54,638 nucleotides of DNA from Nitrospira sp. (GTDB lineage: Bacteria; Nitrospirota; Nitrospiria; Nitrospirales; Nitrospiraceae). The translations under genes were made by a program, and so were the position numbers. Every line of letters starts with the position of its first letter. Position 1 is the stretch's first letter. Positions 26,105-34,679 of the stretch are shown in pieces. The notes beneath the pieces are model-generated. The model had not been told where the DNA came from and searched no databases. It saw only the letters and a list, made by a program, of their open reading frames with translations. The stretch lies in the NCBI GenBank assembly GCA_003135435.1, contig PLBR01000088.1, positions 1 through 54,638 on the forward strand, given 5' to 3'.

Positions 26105-27109
26105 ATGCGTCAGGCACTCCTCACTCTGCTCGCCAGCATCTGTCTGGCAACCCCTGTCCTCGCAGACGGCGGGCACGACCACCACGCCGTTCCAACCCTT
26201 TCCAACCAAACCACGACGACGGTGACGTTCGAAGCGAATACCGTCACCCTCACCTTCGGTCCCATCGACCTGCCAGCCGGTCACGACGGAGACCTCGCGG
26301 CGTCGATGCCCAAGCATAACTTTCAGCTTCCCAAAGATATGTATATGGTGGGGTATAAAACCGCAGTCTTCACCAAAGAAGGGATGGCCCTCCCCAAGAA
26401 CTATCTCCATCACATCCTGATGATCAACAACGATAAACCAAGCGTCTCATGCGAGGGCGAGCCGTTGTTCTTTGCGGGGGCAGGGCTGGAGATGACCGAG
26501 ACGCGTTTTCCGGAGGGCTACGGGGTCAAGCTCGCCAAGGGTGATCACCTCATGTCGATTGTCGCGTTTTATCATAAGGCGCCGATCACCAAGGATGTGA
26601 TGGCCACCTTCACCATGTATATGGCACCCGAAGGCGGCCCCGTCAAAGAAATGGACGTGTATCAGGTGGGAGTCAATATTGTGTGCTTCAGTAAGTTCTC
26701 CCAGCGAGGCCCAAACCAGACGGATGAAGGGATTGAGGTGACAACCGGAGTCCAGGTCCACAGCGAGCCACTCAAATTCTCGATGGATGGCTGTGTGAAG
26801 TTCGCCTACCCACATGGGCATGACGAACTCCTCATGATCGGGCTGGACAATAAGACCAAGAAACAGACCCTGCTCCGGACGGTTCCCGACGTTACCCAGG
26901 ACGGGACCTTCATCGAGTTTCGACCCCAGCAAGTCTATAAGGACAGTCAGGGGTTTCCTGTGACGAAGGCTGATGACTATGAAATGGTCATGGTCCATCA
27001 CCATCCCCTGCAGAAACAAGAGGCCCAACATGGAATGGGAAACTATTTGCTGTACATGACTCCGGGTGCCTGTCCGACGACACCCCCTACGCCACTCGCC
27101 AACAAGTAG
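26105..27109 (+). CDS. Secreted protein resembling copper-dependent monooxygenase (PHM-like) fold
   Basis: The 334-residue protein has a signal peptide (LLTLLASICLATPVLADGG) followed by a His-rich start. The segments YLHHILMINNDKPS, EPLFFAGAGLEMTETRFPEG and GVKLAKGDHLMSIVAFYHK parallel the PHM/DBH jelly-roll pattern (HHMLL ... W.AG ... P.G.G ... HY). A second half has AYPHGHDELLMIGLD and MVMVHHHPL, which could supply further metal ligands. I infer a two-domain copper-binding protein; activity is unproven. The ATG at 26105 has GGAGG upstream; the track's 26024 start is rejected. Confidence 0.5.
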   Translation: MRQALLTLLASICLATPVLADGGHDHHAVPTLSNQTTTTVTFEANTVTLTFGPIDLPAGHDGDLAASMPKHNFQLPKDMYMVGYKTAVFTKEGMALPKNYLHHILMINNDKPSVSCEGEPLFFAGAGLEMTETRFPEGYGVKLAKGDHLMSIVAFYHKAPITKDVMATFTMYMAPEGGPVKEMDVYQVGVNIVCFSKFSQRGPNQTDEGIEVTTGVQVHSEPLKFSMDGCVKFAYPHGHDELLMIGLDNKTKKQTLLRTVPDVTQDGTFIEFRPQQVYKDSQGFPVTKADDYEMVMVHHHPLQKQEAQHGMGNYLLYMTPGACPTTPPTPLANK

Positions 27110-27416
27110 CGGCAACGCACGCATCCTGCGCCCGCCGCGCAGTCTGCGGGTGGGTGCCACGACGTTCCCTCACTTATCCCACGCCCTGTCCCCCTCCAAT
27201 TCCGTTCAATTTTGTTCGTCATCGAAGTCCGTGAGGGCTCCCCCTACCAAAGAAGGAGCCCATTCCATCGCATGTAGACTGGGTTTCTCACCTCCGCCTA
27301 TGCTATTCACATCTTCATCCTCAGACGCGGGGCCGAGTCGCTGGCAACAGAAGAACAGAAGAGTAGGGGCTGGTGCGTCTCAGATCACATGAGGAGCGAA
27401 CCTTGTGATGTCCCTC
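27110..27416. other. Intergenic region upstream of the giant signalling gene
   Basis: No gene is supported. Near its left end CGCCCGC and GCGGGTGGG can pair weakly (27130-27160). An ATCACA-N14-TGTGAT dyad lies just before the -24 element and could be an operator. I see no clear tandem enhancer sites. Confidence 0.4.
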
Positions 27417-27432
27417 TGGGACTGGACTTGCT
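27417..27432 (+). promoter_or_regulatory. Sigma-54 (-24/-12) promoter candidate for the giant signalling gene
   Basis: TGGGACTGGACTTGCT matches TGGCAC-N5-TTGCW with the GG and GC doublets at the required 12-bp register. It lies about 30 bp upstream of the ATG at 27463, leaving room for a short leader. Confidence 0.6.
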
Positions 27433-27462
27433 CGGATTCCCCAGAAACACAGGGATATCTTG

Positions 27463-30400
27463 ATGCCGCAGAGTGAGCCGGTCACCATCCTGATTATCAG
27501 CGAACACGCTGAATCCATTAAACTCATCACCGTCAGTCTGCGCGGATTCTTTTCTGGCTGCCGCGTGGACGTCGCCTACTCCGCCGAAGAAGCCCGTGCA
27601 TGGGCGCCGTCGGACGAATGGACTCTCATCCTCATCGACGAACAATGCCTCGCCGGGGACCACACCTCCCTACTCGGAGAATTCAAACGCCGCGCGCCAT
27701 ATGCAGGGATCATTCTGTACAGCGACCGCTCCGACTCAGCCTCGGCGCTTCAAGCCCTCCAAGCCGACGTTGATTTTTTTCTCTCGAAGAAATCTTCGGC
27801 CTTTCTCACGGAACTCCTGTTCTGTGCCAAGGAAGCCATCGAGAAACGTCACCTGAGAGTGACCCTGGACCATGCGCACGAACGCCATCGTCGGCTCATC
27901 GAATCACTCAGCGACATTGCCTACGAACTGGATGCCAGCAGCTGTTTTGTGGCAGTCAGTCCTGGCATCGTCACACTATTAGGCTACTCCCCCGATGAAC
28001 TCATCGGATTGCCCTATACGACCCTCGTTCCTCCCGGCCAGGAGTCGGTGGCTCGGTATCGCCTCAACGAACGCCGCTCCGGAGCGCGTGGCACCAGCCG
28101 CGTTGAATTGACCTTGCGAGGGAAACCCACGCAGGGCGACAAGCCGCTGACCCTCACGGCAGAGGTCAACGCCAGGGGGCTCTATGACACTCTTCGCCGA
28201 TTTCTCGGCACGGCGGGACTTATCCGAGACCTGTCCCAACCCAAACAACAAGACGCCACGATCCATCAACTTCGCCAACAACTCCGGCGTACGGATGAAC
28301 TACTCGCGCTGGCCCAGCGAGTCACGCTGTTGTCCCAACAGCTGCACGATCCACTGGCCTCACTACTGACACAGTCCCAGCAGCTCCTCACCACCATTCG
28401 CGACGCACGCCTGGACGACCAAGCCGAAACACTCGCCCACCACGCCGCAGAAGCGACGAAACTCGGAGTACAGCTGGCGCAGGCCCTCCACATGAGAGAG
28501 GACGCCTTCGGACATACGATCAACGACATCCTTGACGACGTACTCACGACCACAAGCCCGGCGAGCGTGGATGATGCAGGCATCATACGGCAGTTCTCCT
28601 CGCACCTCCCCCCCCTCGTCGGCGATCGCGAGCAGGTCACGAAGCTCGTTCACCATCTCCTGAACTACGCGCAGACCTATGTGCTTACGATCGGTCGTGC
28701 GCATCGACTCATCGTGAGCACGCGCGCAGTTGGGCCTTCTTCCATTTCAGCAGACACCCCCACACTCTTTCCCCTCGCCCCGCCTACCGAGGTCGAAGTC
28801 GAGCTGCTCGAATCTGACATGGTGTGGCCGGCTGCATCTCAGGCGGCTTCACCCCCGTCTATTGGCCTCCTCGAGTCGTATCAGCTCGTCCGCCAACTGG
28901 GTGGCACTTTGGATTTGTCGGCGCCGATGCAGGGCCCCCTTCGTATAATTCTCCGTCTGCCGGTCGCCTCTCGCCCCTCCCACGAGATGCTCCCGCTGCC
29001 AAATGCCGTCTCTGCCTCCCCGCCTGCACTCGCTCCTGACACGAAGAACGCCGCGACGGTACCTGTTCCGACAGCCGAGTCTGGCAGGCCGCAACAAGAA
29101 CGGCGCCATTCACCTCGAATTCAAACTACCCTGCCTGCCGCGATCACCGTCGGGTCAGCGACCTGGGATGGCACTATTTCCAACCTCAGCGTCGGCGGCA
29201 CCTGCATTACACTCCCCAACGACTTCCCCACCGTCGTGCCACAAGATGCCTATGTTGAACTCAAAACTGCTGTGGGAATACTCGAACTGCAAGGTGAGGC
29301 GCAGGAACGGCCCTTCTCGCTCCCTTCCGGAACGCCGGTTACCCATCTCGTCGTAGCATTTAATTCGCCCAAGCGAGAAGAGGCCGCCGTTCTGGCCTCG
29401 CTGGTCCAGGCTGCGCAGGAACAGACGTTGCCCTTCTCTCTTGGAGTACTGCTTGCGGCAGGGCCGCAGATCGAGCTGACTGCCACCGACCCCCTCGTAC
29501 CAAACGAGCGTGAAGGGTTCGACCTGCGCGAGGCGGTTCGGGTGGTCGTGAGACTCCCAGTCCAGCTCGATGTGATGGACCATAGGGGGCGCCCTCACCG
29601 CCTGGCGGCGCTGACCACTAACCTCAGCCGTGACGGTGCCTGTCTTCACCTCAACGCTCGCCCTGAACTCCTGAGCGGCCTCGCTACGCTACACTTTGCC
29701 GCCGCACAGACCCAGATCCACCCCGGGACCCATGAACCAGGCGCGCCCGACTCCGCACTCCCCGCCCGGATCATCTGGTCGGCTCCGGATCACGCAGCGC
29801 CCAGCGAATTTCGTGACCAAGGCTCCGACCCTGCCCTTCGGGTCGGCCTCCGCTTTCAGGGCCTCACACCCTACGCTGAGCGCGAAGTGAACCGTGTCGT
29901 CCGACAACATCTGACGTCCCCTGACGAATCGGAATCCTCCTCGCAGCAGGCGTCGGTCGTCAGTATTCCGCGTGAGTGCCGAAATCCACGCGGCCAGGCG
30001 ATTATGATCACCGACGACCATCTTCGCCAGTCGCTCGCACCAAACACACCGGTCGTCATCATCGCTCCAGGCTATGGCCAGACTGCGTTGGATGCCATGA
30101 TCTTGGCGTACTACTTGGCGCATTACCGGCTCCGCATCTTGCGTTACGACCACACCAACCACGTGGGGCTGAGCGACGGCGAGCTGCAACAGACGACCTT
30201 ACGGAGCATGCAAGCCGACCTCCTTAAAGTTGTGGAGTTTGTGCAACATACCTGGCCGGCCGCTCCCTTGATCGTCATGGCGAGTGACATGACCGCACGG
30301 GTGGCTCTCAAGATGGCGGTGCAATCCCGTCCCCTCGACCTGCTTCTCCTGATCAATCCGGTCGTAGATATTCAGGCCATGCTCATGACGGTCCATGGTC

Positions 30401-31647
30401 ATGACCTCGTGGCCGACCACCGATACGGACTCCGACGCGGCATCGCCAATCTGCTCGGTCTCAACGTCAATATCGATCGCTTCGTCGGCGATATTGTTGC
30501 AGGCCACTTTACGGATCTGGCCTCCACGATTGCGGATCTGCGCCTCCTTCGCTCTCCATCAGCCATTATCACGATTCCTAGCAACCCGCTCAGGCCATTG
30601 CCTCCGGCTGACCTCCCTCAGGCATTTCTCACCGCGCTGGGAACCCATACCCGTCTGGCAACCGTCTCCGCACCGCTGATCAGCCAGGATTTCCCACTCA
30701 ACGAACAACACCCCCCAGCCTTCCGACAGATCATGGAGCAGATCGCCGCAACCGTTTCGCTGCCGACCATTCCGGCTGAATTCCGCGCACACACCCGTCA
30801 CATGCTGGCCCGTCAACAGCGCATCGAAATGGAGCGCACCCGTCTTCGCCACAATCTCTCGCAGATCACGCGTGAAGCCTTGAGGGTCGCGCACCTGCAG
30901 CAGCTGCCCCAACTCGGGAACCTCCATGAGCACTGGAAGCTCTTGGACGATCTCTATCGACTGCTCAGCCCGCTCGAACCCGGCTCCATGCTCGTGGACG
31001 TGGGAGTCGGCCACGGCGATTTGCTCCAGGCCATGATGGTGAACCAGACCTACCGCTCACGACAGCATGGATGGAGTCCGGAGCGTCCCGTTCACGTGAT
31101 CGGACTGGGACATTTTCAAGACTCGCTGACGCAGGCCCGACAGAGTCTTCGTGCCTTCCATCGGGAACTCGACAGCGACTTCGCAGGCACACTGACAGTC
31201 CACCCCCCCCTGACCACCGAATGGGTGCACACGGATTGGACGCAAGGCCTTCCGTTCAAGGACCGCTCCCTCCATCGCATCGTCTGCAATCTGTCACTCC
31301 CGTTCGTCTCCTCTCCACTGTTCACGATTCGGGAGCTGTACCGCATGCTCCATCCGCAGGGGCGCCTGGTCCTCGCGGTCTTCCACCCCGATACCGATCT
31401 CTCGGTGCTCTATCGCCGGCACCTGCACAGAGCGAGTCAGGATGAATTTAGTCCACAAGCCCAAATCGTCCTGCACTACCTGGGGCGGCTCCGAGAGGCC
31501 ATCCGGCATGGATTGCTGCACACCTTCGACCGCCCCTCACTGGCCTCGTTCCTCCAGCAAACCGGCATCCTCACACCCCGTATCCTTCCTGCGCTCGATG
31601 GGCATGCCCTCTTTGCAGTCATCCAAAAAGGTAAATCCGCTAGCTGA
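27463..31647 (+). CDS. Giant signalling protein: REC-like, PAS, degenerate kinase core, two PilZ, LuxD-like hydrolase, methyltransferase
   Basis: About 1,394 residues, cytoplasmic. Residues 1-125 are receiver-like (LILIDEQCLAGDH). PAS follows at about 145-260 (LLGYSPDELIGLPYTTLVPP). A HisKA-like helix holds LSQQLHDPLASLL (near 295), but the ATPase region lacks DxGxG and GxGxG boxes. PilZ1 (about 545-650) has RHSPR and NLSVGG; PilZ2 (about 687-825) has REAVR and NLSRDGA, both matching the RxxxR and (D/N)xSxxG c-di-GMP motifs. Residues 835-1095 resemble LuxD acyl-transferase/thioesterase (LRYDHTNHVGLSDGE), with an atypical nucleophile elbow ASDMTA. The last 220 residues are a class I methyltransferase (LVDVGVGHGDLL). 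The ATG at 27463 is preferred over the TTG at 27460. It ends 2 bp before the kinase frame opens. Confidence 0.8.
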   Translation: MPQSEPVTILIISEHAESIKLITVSLRGFFSGCRVDVAYSAEEARAWAPSDEWTLILIDEQCLAGDHTSLLGEFKRRAPYAGIILYSDRSDSASALQALQADVDFFLSKKSSAFLTELLFCAKEAIEKRHLRVTLDHAHERHRRLIESLSDIAYELDASSCFVAVSPGIVTLLGYSPDELIGLPYTTLVPPGQESVARYRLNERRSGARGTSRVELTLRGKPTQGDKPLTLTAEVNARGLYDTLRRFLGTAGLIRDLSQPKQQDATIHQLRQQLRRTDELLALAQRVTLLSQQLHDPLASLLTQSQQLLTTIRDARLDDQAETLAHHAAEATKLGVQLAQALHMREDAFGHTINDILDDVLTTTSPASVDDAGIIRQFSSHLPPLVGDREQVTKLVHHLLNYAQTYVLTIGRAHRLIVSTRAVGPSSISADTPTLFPLAPPTEVEVELLESDMVWPAASQAASPPSIGLLESYQLVRQLGGTLDLSAPMQGPLRIILRLPVASRPSHEMLPLPNAVSASPPALAPDTKNAATVPVPTAESGRPQQERRHSPRIQTTLPAAITVGSATWDGTISNLSVGGTCITLPNDFPTVVPQDAYVELKTAVGILELQGEAQERPFSLPSGTPVTHLVVAFNSPKREEAAVLASLVQAAQEQTLPFSLGVLLAAGPQIELTATDPLVPNEREGFDLREAVRVVVRLPVQLDVMDHRGRPHRLAALTTNLSRDGACLHLNARPELLSGLATLHFAAAQTQIHPGTHEPGAPDSALPARIIWSAPDHAAPSEFRDQGSDPALRVGLRFQGLTPYAEREVNRVVRQHLTSPDESESSSQQASVVSIPRECRNPRGQAIMITDDHLRQSLAPNTPVVIIAPGYGQTALDAMILAYYLAHYRLRILRYDHTNHVGLSDGELQQTTLRSMQADLLKVVEFVQHTWPAAPLIVMASDMTARVALKMAVQSRPLDLLLLINPVVDIQAMLMTVHGHDLVADHRYGLRRGIANLLGLNVNIDRFVGDIVAGHFTDLASTIADLRLLRSPSAIITIPSNPLRPLPPADLPQAFLTALGTHTRLATVSAPLISQDFPLNEQHPPAFRQIMEQIAATVSLPTIPAEFRAHTRHMLARQQRIEMERTRLRHNLSQITREALRVAHLQQLPQLGNLHEHWKLLDDLYRLLSPLEPGSMLVDVGVGHGDLLQAMMVNQTYRSRQHGWSPERPVHVIGLGHFQDSLTQARQSLRAFHRELDSDFAGTLTVHPPLTTEWVHTDWTQGLPFKDRSLHRIVCNLSLPFVSSPLFTIRELYRMLHPQGRLVLAVFHPDTDLSVLYRRHLHRASQDEFSPQAQIVLHYLGRLREAIRHGLLHTFDRPSLASFLQQTGILTPRILPALDGHALFAVIQKGKSAS

Positions 31648-31721
31648 ACGTGCCCGTGCCGTGTATACTCCCCCGTACATCTTTGAACACATACGCTATT
31701 CATGTTCAATCAGAATTTCCC

Positions 31722-33038
31722 ATGGTGGGTCACAGGGCGCCCTTGCGCCCCCTATTCGCTATGACATCGCTCCCATCGAATACAAACATCTTGACGCCTT
31801 CCTCCAGCGAGCTATTGAACATCGTCACACGGTTTGCCTCCGACCTGGGAACGATGACCGACCTGACGACACTCGGGAGTCGCATTATCCAAGAGCTGTG
31901 TCACGCAGGTGCCACGACCCATGGGACGCTGTTCCTGCTGGATCGCGAACACGAATGCTATCGCCGCGCCAACATGGTTGGCCCGGTCGCCTCCACGCTT
32001 ATTCCTCCGGCGCTGGCTGTGAGCCATTCTCTGCCCCGCTACCTGCTCGCAACCAACAGGATCATGACGCAGGCCGACTCGGCTGCAGATCTCCAAGAGA
32101 CTGACTCTGGAGCCAGCGCACGCACGGCCATGGAATCCATGCAGGCCACACGCATCGTGCCACACCTCAATAAAGGTCGTCTCATCGCCTTCTCACTCCT
32201 CGGCGCGACACAGCCTTTGGCTGAAGAAAACACTCTGACCAGGTCTCTGCTCGCCGCGCTGGCACAAACCGCCACGAATGCGCTCGACACCATTGTGCTG
32301 TATGAGGACCTCCATCGCTCGCACACGCTCATCAAGCGCACGGATCGGCTAAAATCCCTCGAGACGATCGCCGGCGGCTTCGCCCATGAAATCAGGAACC
32401 CCCTCACATCGATTAAAACCTTTATTCAATTGGCCCCTGAACGAAAAGACGACCCCCAATTTATTCAGGAATTCAGCAAAGTGGTGCTCGACGATGTGTA
32501 TCGGATCGAACGGCTGATCCAGGAAATCCTCGACTACGCGCGATACATGGAACCCAAACTGACGGACGAGGACTTCAACGACCTTGTCGCCTCGTGCTTG
32601 TATTTCATCGACGTCAAGGCAGACAGCCATGGGATCAAGATTGAAAAAGAGTTGGCGTCCGACCTGCCCCGTGTCATGCTGGACCGACAGCAGATCAAGC
32701 AGGTCCTGCTCAATCTCCTCCTCAATGCCATGGACTCAATGGCAAGAGCGGGTGGGCGTTTACGCGTTCAGACCCGCAAGCTGGTGAAGCCGGGAGGGAA
32801 AGTCTGGGCCCACATCGAAATCGAGGATACCGGTGAGGGAATCCAGGATACGAATCTTGAACACATTTTCGATCCATTTTTCACGACGAAACACGAGAGC
32901 GGAGAACACGAAGGAACGGGACTTGGGTTGACGATTGTCCATCAAATTATTCAAGAACATCACGGCGAGATCCGGGTGAAGAGCTCGGCCGGTATCGGCA
33001 CCACGTTTTTCGTGAGCCTGCCCGCGTTACCCGCATAG
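31722..33038 (+). CDS. GAF-domain sensor histidine kinase
   Basis: An N-terminal GAF-like region (about residues 20-190: GTLFLLDREHECYRRANMVG) is followed by HisKA with the H-box AGGFAHEIRNPLTSIKTF, and HATPase_c with LLNLLLNAMDSM (N box), IEIEDTGEGIQD (G1), IFDPFFTTK (F) and GTGLGLTIVHQII (G2). It has no membrane helices, so it senses a cytoplasmic signal. The kinase layout is of the NtrB type and fits the adjacent NtrC-type regulator. The start is unclear: ATGs at 31722 and 31761 are possible and neither has a strong Shine-Dalgarno; the track's 31650 is also open. It likely shares an mRNA with the giant gene. Confidence 0.88.
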   Translation: MVGHRAPLRPLFAMTSLPSNTNILTPSSSELLNIVTRFASDLGTMTDLTTLGSRIIQELCHAGATTHGTLFLLDREHECYRRANMVGPVASTLIPPALAVSHSLPRYLLATNRIMTQADSAADLQETDSGASARTAMESMQATRIVPHLNKGRLIAFSLLGATQPLAEENTLTRSLLAALAQTATNALDTIVLYEDLHRSHTLIKRTDRLKSLETIAGGFAHEIRNPLTSIKTFIQLAPERKDDPQFIQEFSKVVLDDVYRIERLIQEILDYARYMEPKLTDEDFNDLVASCLYFIDVKADSHGIKIEKELASDLPRVMLDRQQIKQVLLNLLLNAMDSMARAGGRLRVQTRKLVKPGGKVWAHIEIEDTGEGIQDTNLEHIFDPFFTTKHESGEHEGTGLGLTIVHQIIQEHHGEIRVKSSAGIGTTFFVSLPALPA

Positions 33039-33063
33039 CCGCCAAGACCCTATGGACACCAGT

Positions 33064-34479
33064 ATGAAAAAACGAGTGCTGTTGATCGATGATGAGGCCC
33101 GGGTTCGGGCTTCATTAAAAGCGGTGCTGGAGCCGACCTACGAGACGGTCCAAGCCGCCGATGCCCAGGAAGGCCTCGAACTATTTCGCAAGGAAGCCCC
33201 CCACCTGGTCCTCCTAGACGTCATTCTACCGGGCACCGACGGGCTGTCGCTACTCCAAACCATACGCGCCGAGGACCGTACGGTACCGGTCATCATGCTG
33301 ACGGGAACGAAATCAGTCAAAACCGCCGTCGATGCGATGAAGTTCGGCGCGGCCGACTATCTCTCGAAACCCTTCGATGTGGAAGAGCTTCGCATCATCG
33401 TCGAGCGCGCGCTCGAGGACCAGGAACTCCAACGAGAGGTAAAACAACTCCGTGCGCAAGTCGTTCGGCGCTACGCCTTTCACAACCTGATCGGCAAGAG
33501 CCCGCCGATGCAGGATATCTATACCAAGATCGAACAAGTCGCCGACAGCCGCACGACCGTCCTGATCGGCGGAGAGAGCGGCACGGGGAAGGAACTGGTC
33601 GCCAAGGCGCTCCACTATAATAGCGGCAGGCGCGAGCGCCCCTTCATCGCACTGAACTGCGCAGCCATTCCTGAAACGCTTATCGAGAGTGAGCTGTTCG
33701 GCCATGAGAAAGGCTCGTTCACGGATGCCACGGCTCGTCGAGTCGGGCAATTTGAACTCGCCAATACCGGCACGCTCTTTCTCGACGAGATCGCCGACCT
33801 CAGTGCCATGACGCAAGCCAAACTGCTGCGTGTTTTGCAAGAACGAGAATTCACCAGAGTTGGTGGGGTGCAATCCATCAAGGTGGATGTGCGCATCGTG
33901 GCAGCGACGAACCAGAATCTCGAAGAACTCGTTCGCAAAGGGCAATTCCGCGAAGACCTCTATTACCGGATCAACGTCATTGCGCTGTATTTGCCCCCGC
34001 TCCGGGAACGTGGTGAAGACGTTCCCCTCCTCGCCAAACATTTTCTGGCCAAACGAATCGAAGAAGACAATCGGCCGCCTCAAGAGTTTTCCAAAGATGC
34101 CGTTGACCTCTTGAGCCGCTATCCCTGGCCGGGCAATGTGCGAGAGATGGAGAACATCATCGAACAGGCATTCATTTGGTCCAAGGGATCGGACACCATC
34201 ACCCCCGAACATCTCCCGACCATTCTCAAGAACGACACCCGGTCCACTTCACTCCGCGACGACACACTCGCTGGTCGCCTGTCTCTCGAGAAAGCCGTGA
34301 TGGAATTCGAGCGCGAGATTATCTTGGATGCCCTAAAACGAAAAAACTACGTCCAAACCCATGCCGCCGACCTGTTGGGAATCAGCCGCCGGATGCTCAA
34401 ATACCGCATGGATACATTGGGAATCGGCCGGCCCGATCAGGAAGTCAGCGCCGAACCTCAGACCGTAGTGCAGGAATAG
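33064..34479 (+). CDS. NtrC-family sigma-54-dependent response regulator
   Basis: The receiver (residues 1-120) has RVLLIDDEARVR and phospho-acceptor LLDVILPGTDG. The AAA+ domain (about 140-370) has Walker A GESGTGKELVAKAL, Walker B GTLFLDEIADLS and the sigma-54 contact loop as GSFTDA instead of GAFTGA. A Fis-type HTH (AADLLGISRRMLKYRMDTLGI) closes the protein. It should activate sigma-54 promoters after phosphorylation by the kinase 25 bp upstream. The ATG at 33064 (MKKRVLLIDD) is a better start than 33052. Two -24/-12 sites flank its operon and are natural targets. Confidence 0.92.
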   Translation: MKKRVLLIDDEARVRASLKAVLEPTYETVQAADAQEGLELFRKEAPHLVLLDVILPGTDGLSLLQTIRAEDRTVPVIMLTGTKSVKTAVDAMKFGAADYLSKPFDVEELRIIVERALEDQELQREVKQLRAQVVRRYAFHNLIGKSPPMQDIYTKIEQVADSRTTVLIGGESGTGKELVAKALHYNSGRRERPFIALNCAAIPETLIESELFGHEKGSFTDATARRVGQFELANTGTLFLDEIADLSAMTQAKLLRVLQEREFTRVGGVQSIKVDVRIVAATNQNLEELVRKGQFREDLYYRINVIALYLPPLRERGEDVPLLAKHFLAKRIEEDNRPPQEFSKDAVDLLSRYPWPGNVREMENIIEQAFIWSKGSDTITPEHLPTILKNDTRSTSLRDDTLAGRLSLEKAVMEFEREIILDALKRKNYVQTHAADLLGISRRMLKYRMDTLGIGRPDQEVSAEPQTVVQE

Positions 34480-34629
34480 CACATCCACTCCCCTACTGCG
34501 TCTTTTTTACACAGTTGGGCGTGGGTTTCTTCGCTGACGTACGTAGTGTTTCGCTCAAGAAAACTACATATGGGTCTCAACCATTCACAAGCCACACTCC
34601 GTTGAGATTTGGATGCTAACTCACTGAAA

Positions 34630-34645
34630 TGGAACAAGAATTGCT
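34630..34645 (+). promoter_or_regulatory. Sigma-54 (-24/-12) promoter candidate for the HD-GYP gene
   Basis: TGGAACAAGAATTGCT keeps the -24 GG and -12 GC at the exact register of TGGCAC-N5-TTGCW. The predicted start near 34656 leaves a short leader with AGAGGA before the ATG at 34680. The 200-bp gap upstream is AT-rich and otherwise empty. Confidence 0.65.
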
Positions 34646-34679
34646 TTACAAATTACGTAATTAGCGGTAGAGGACATCT

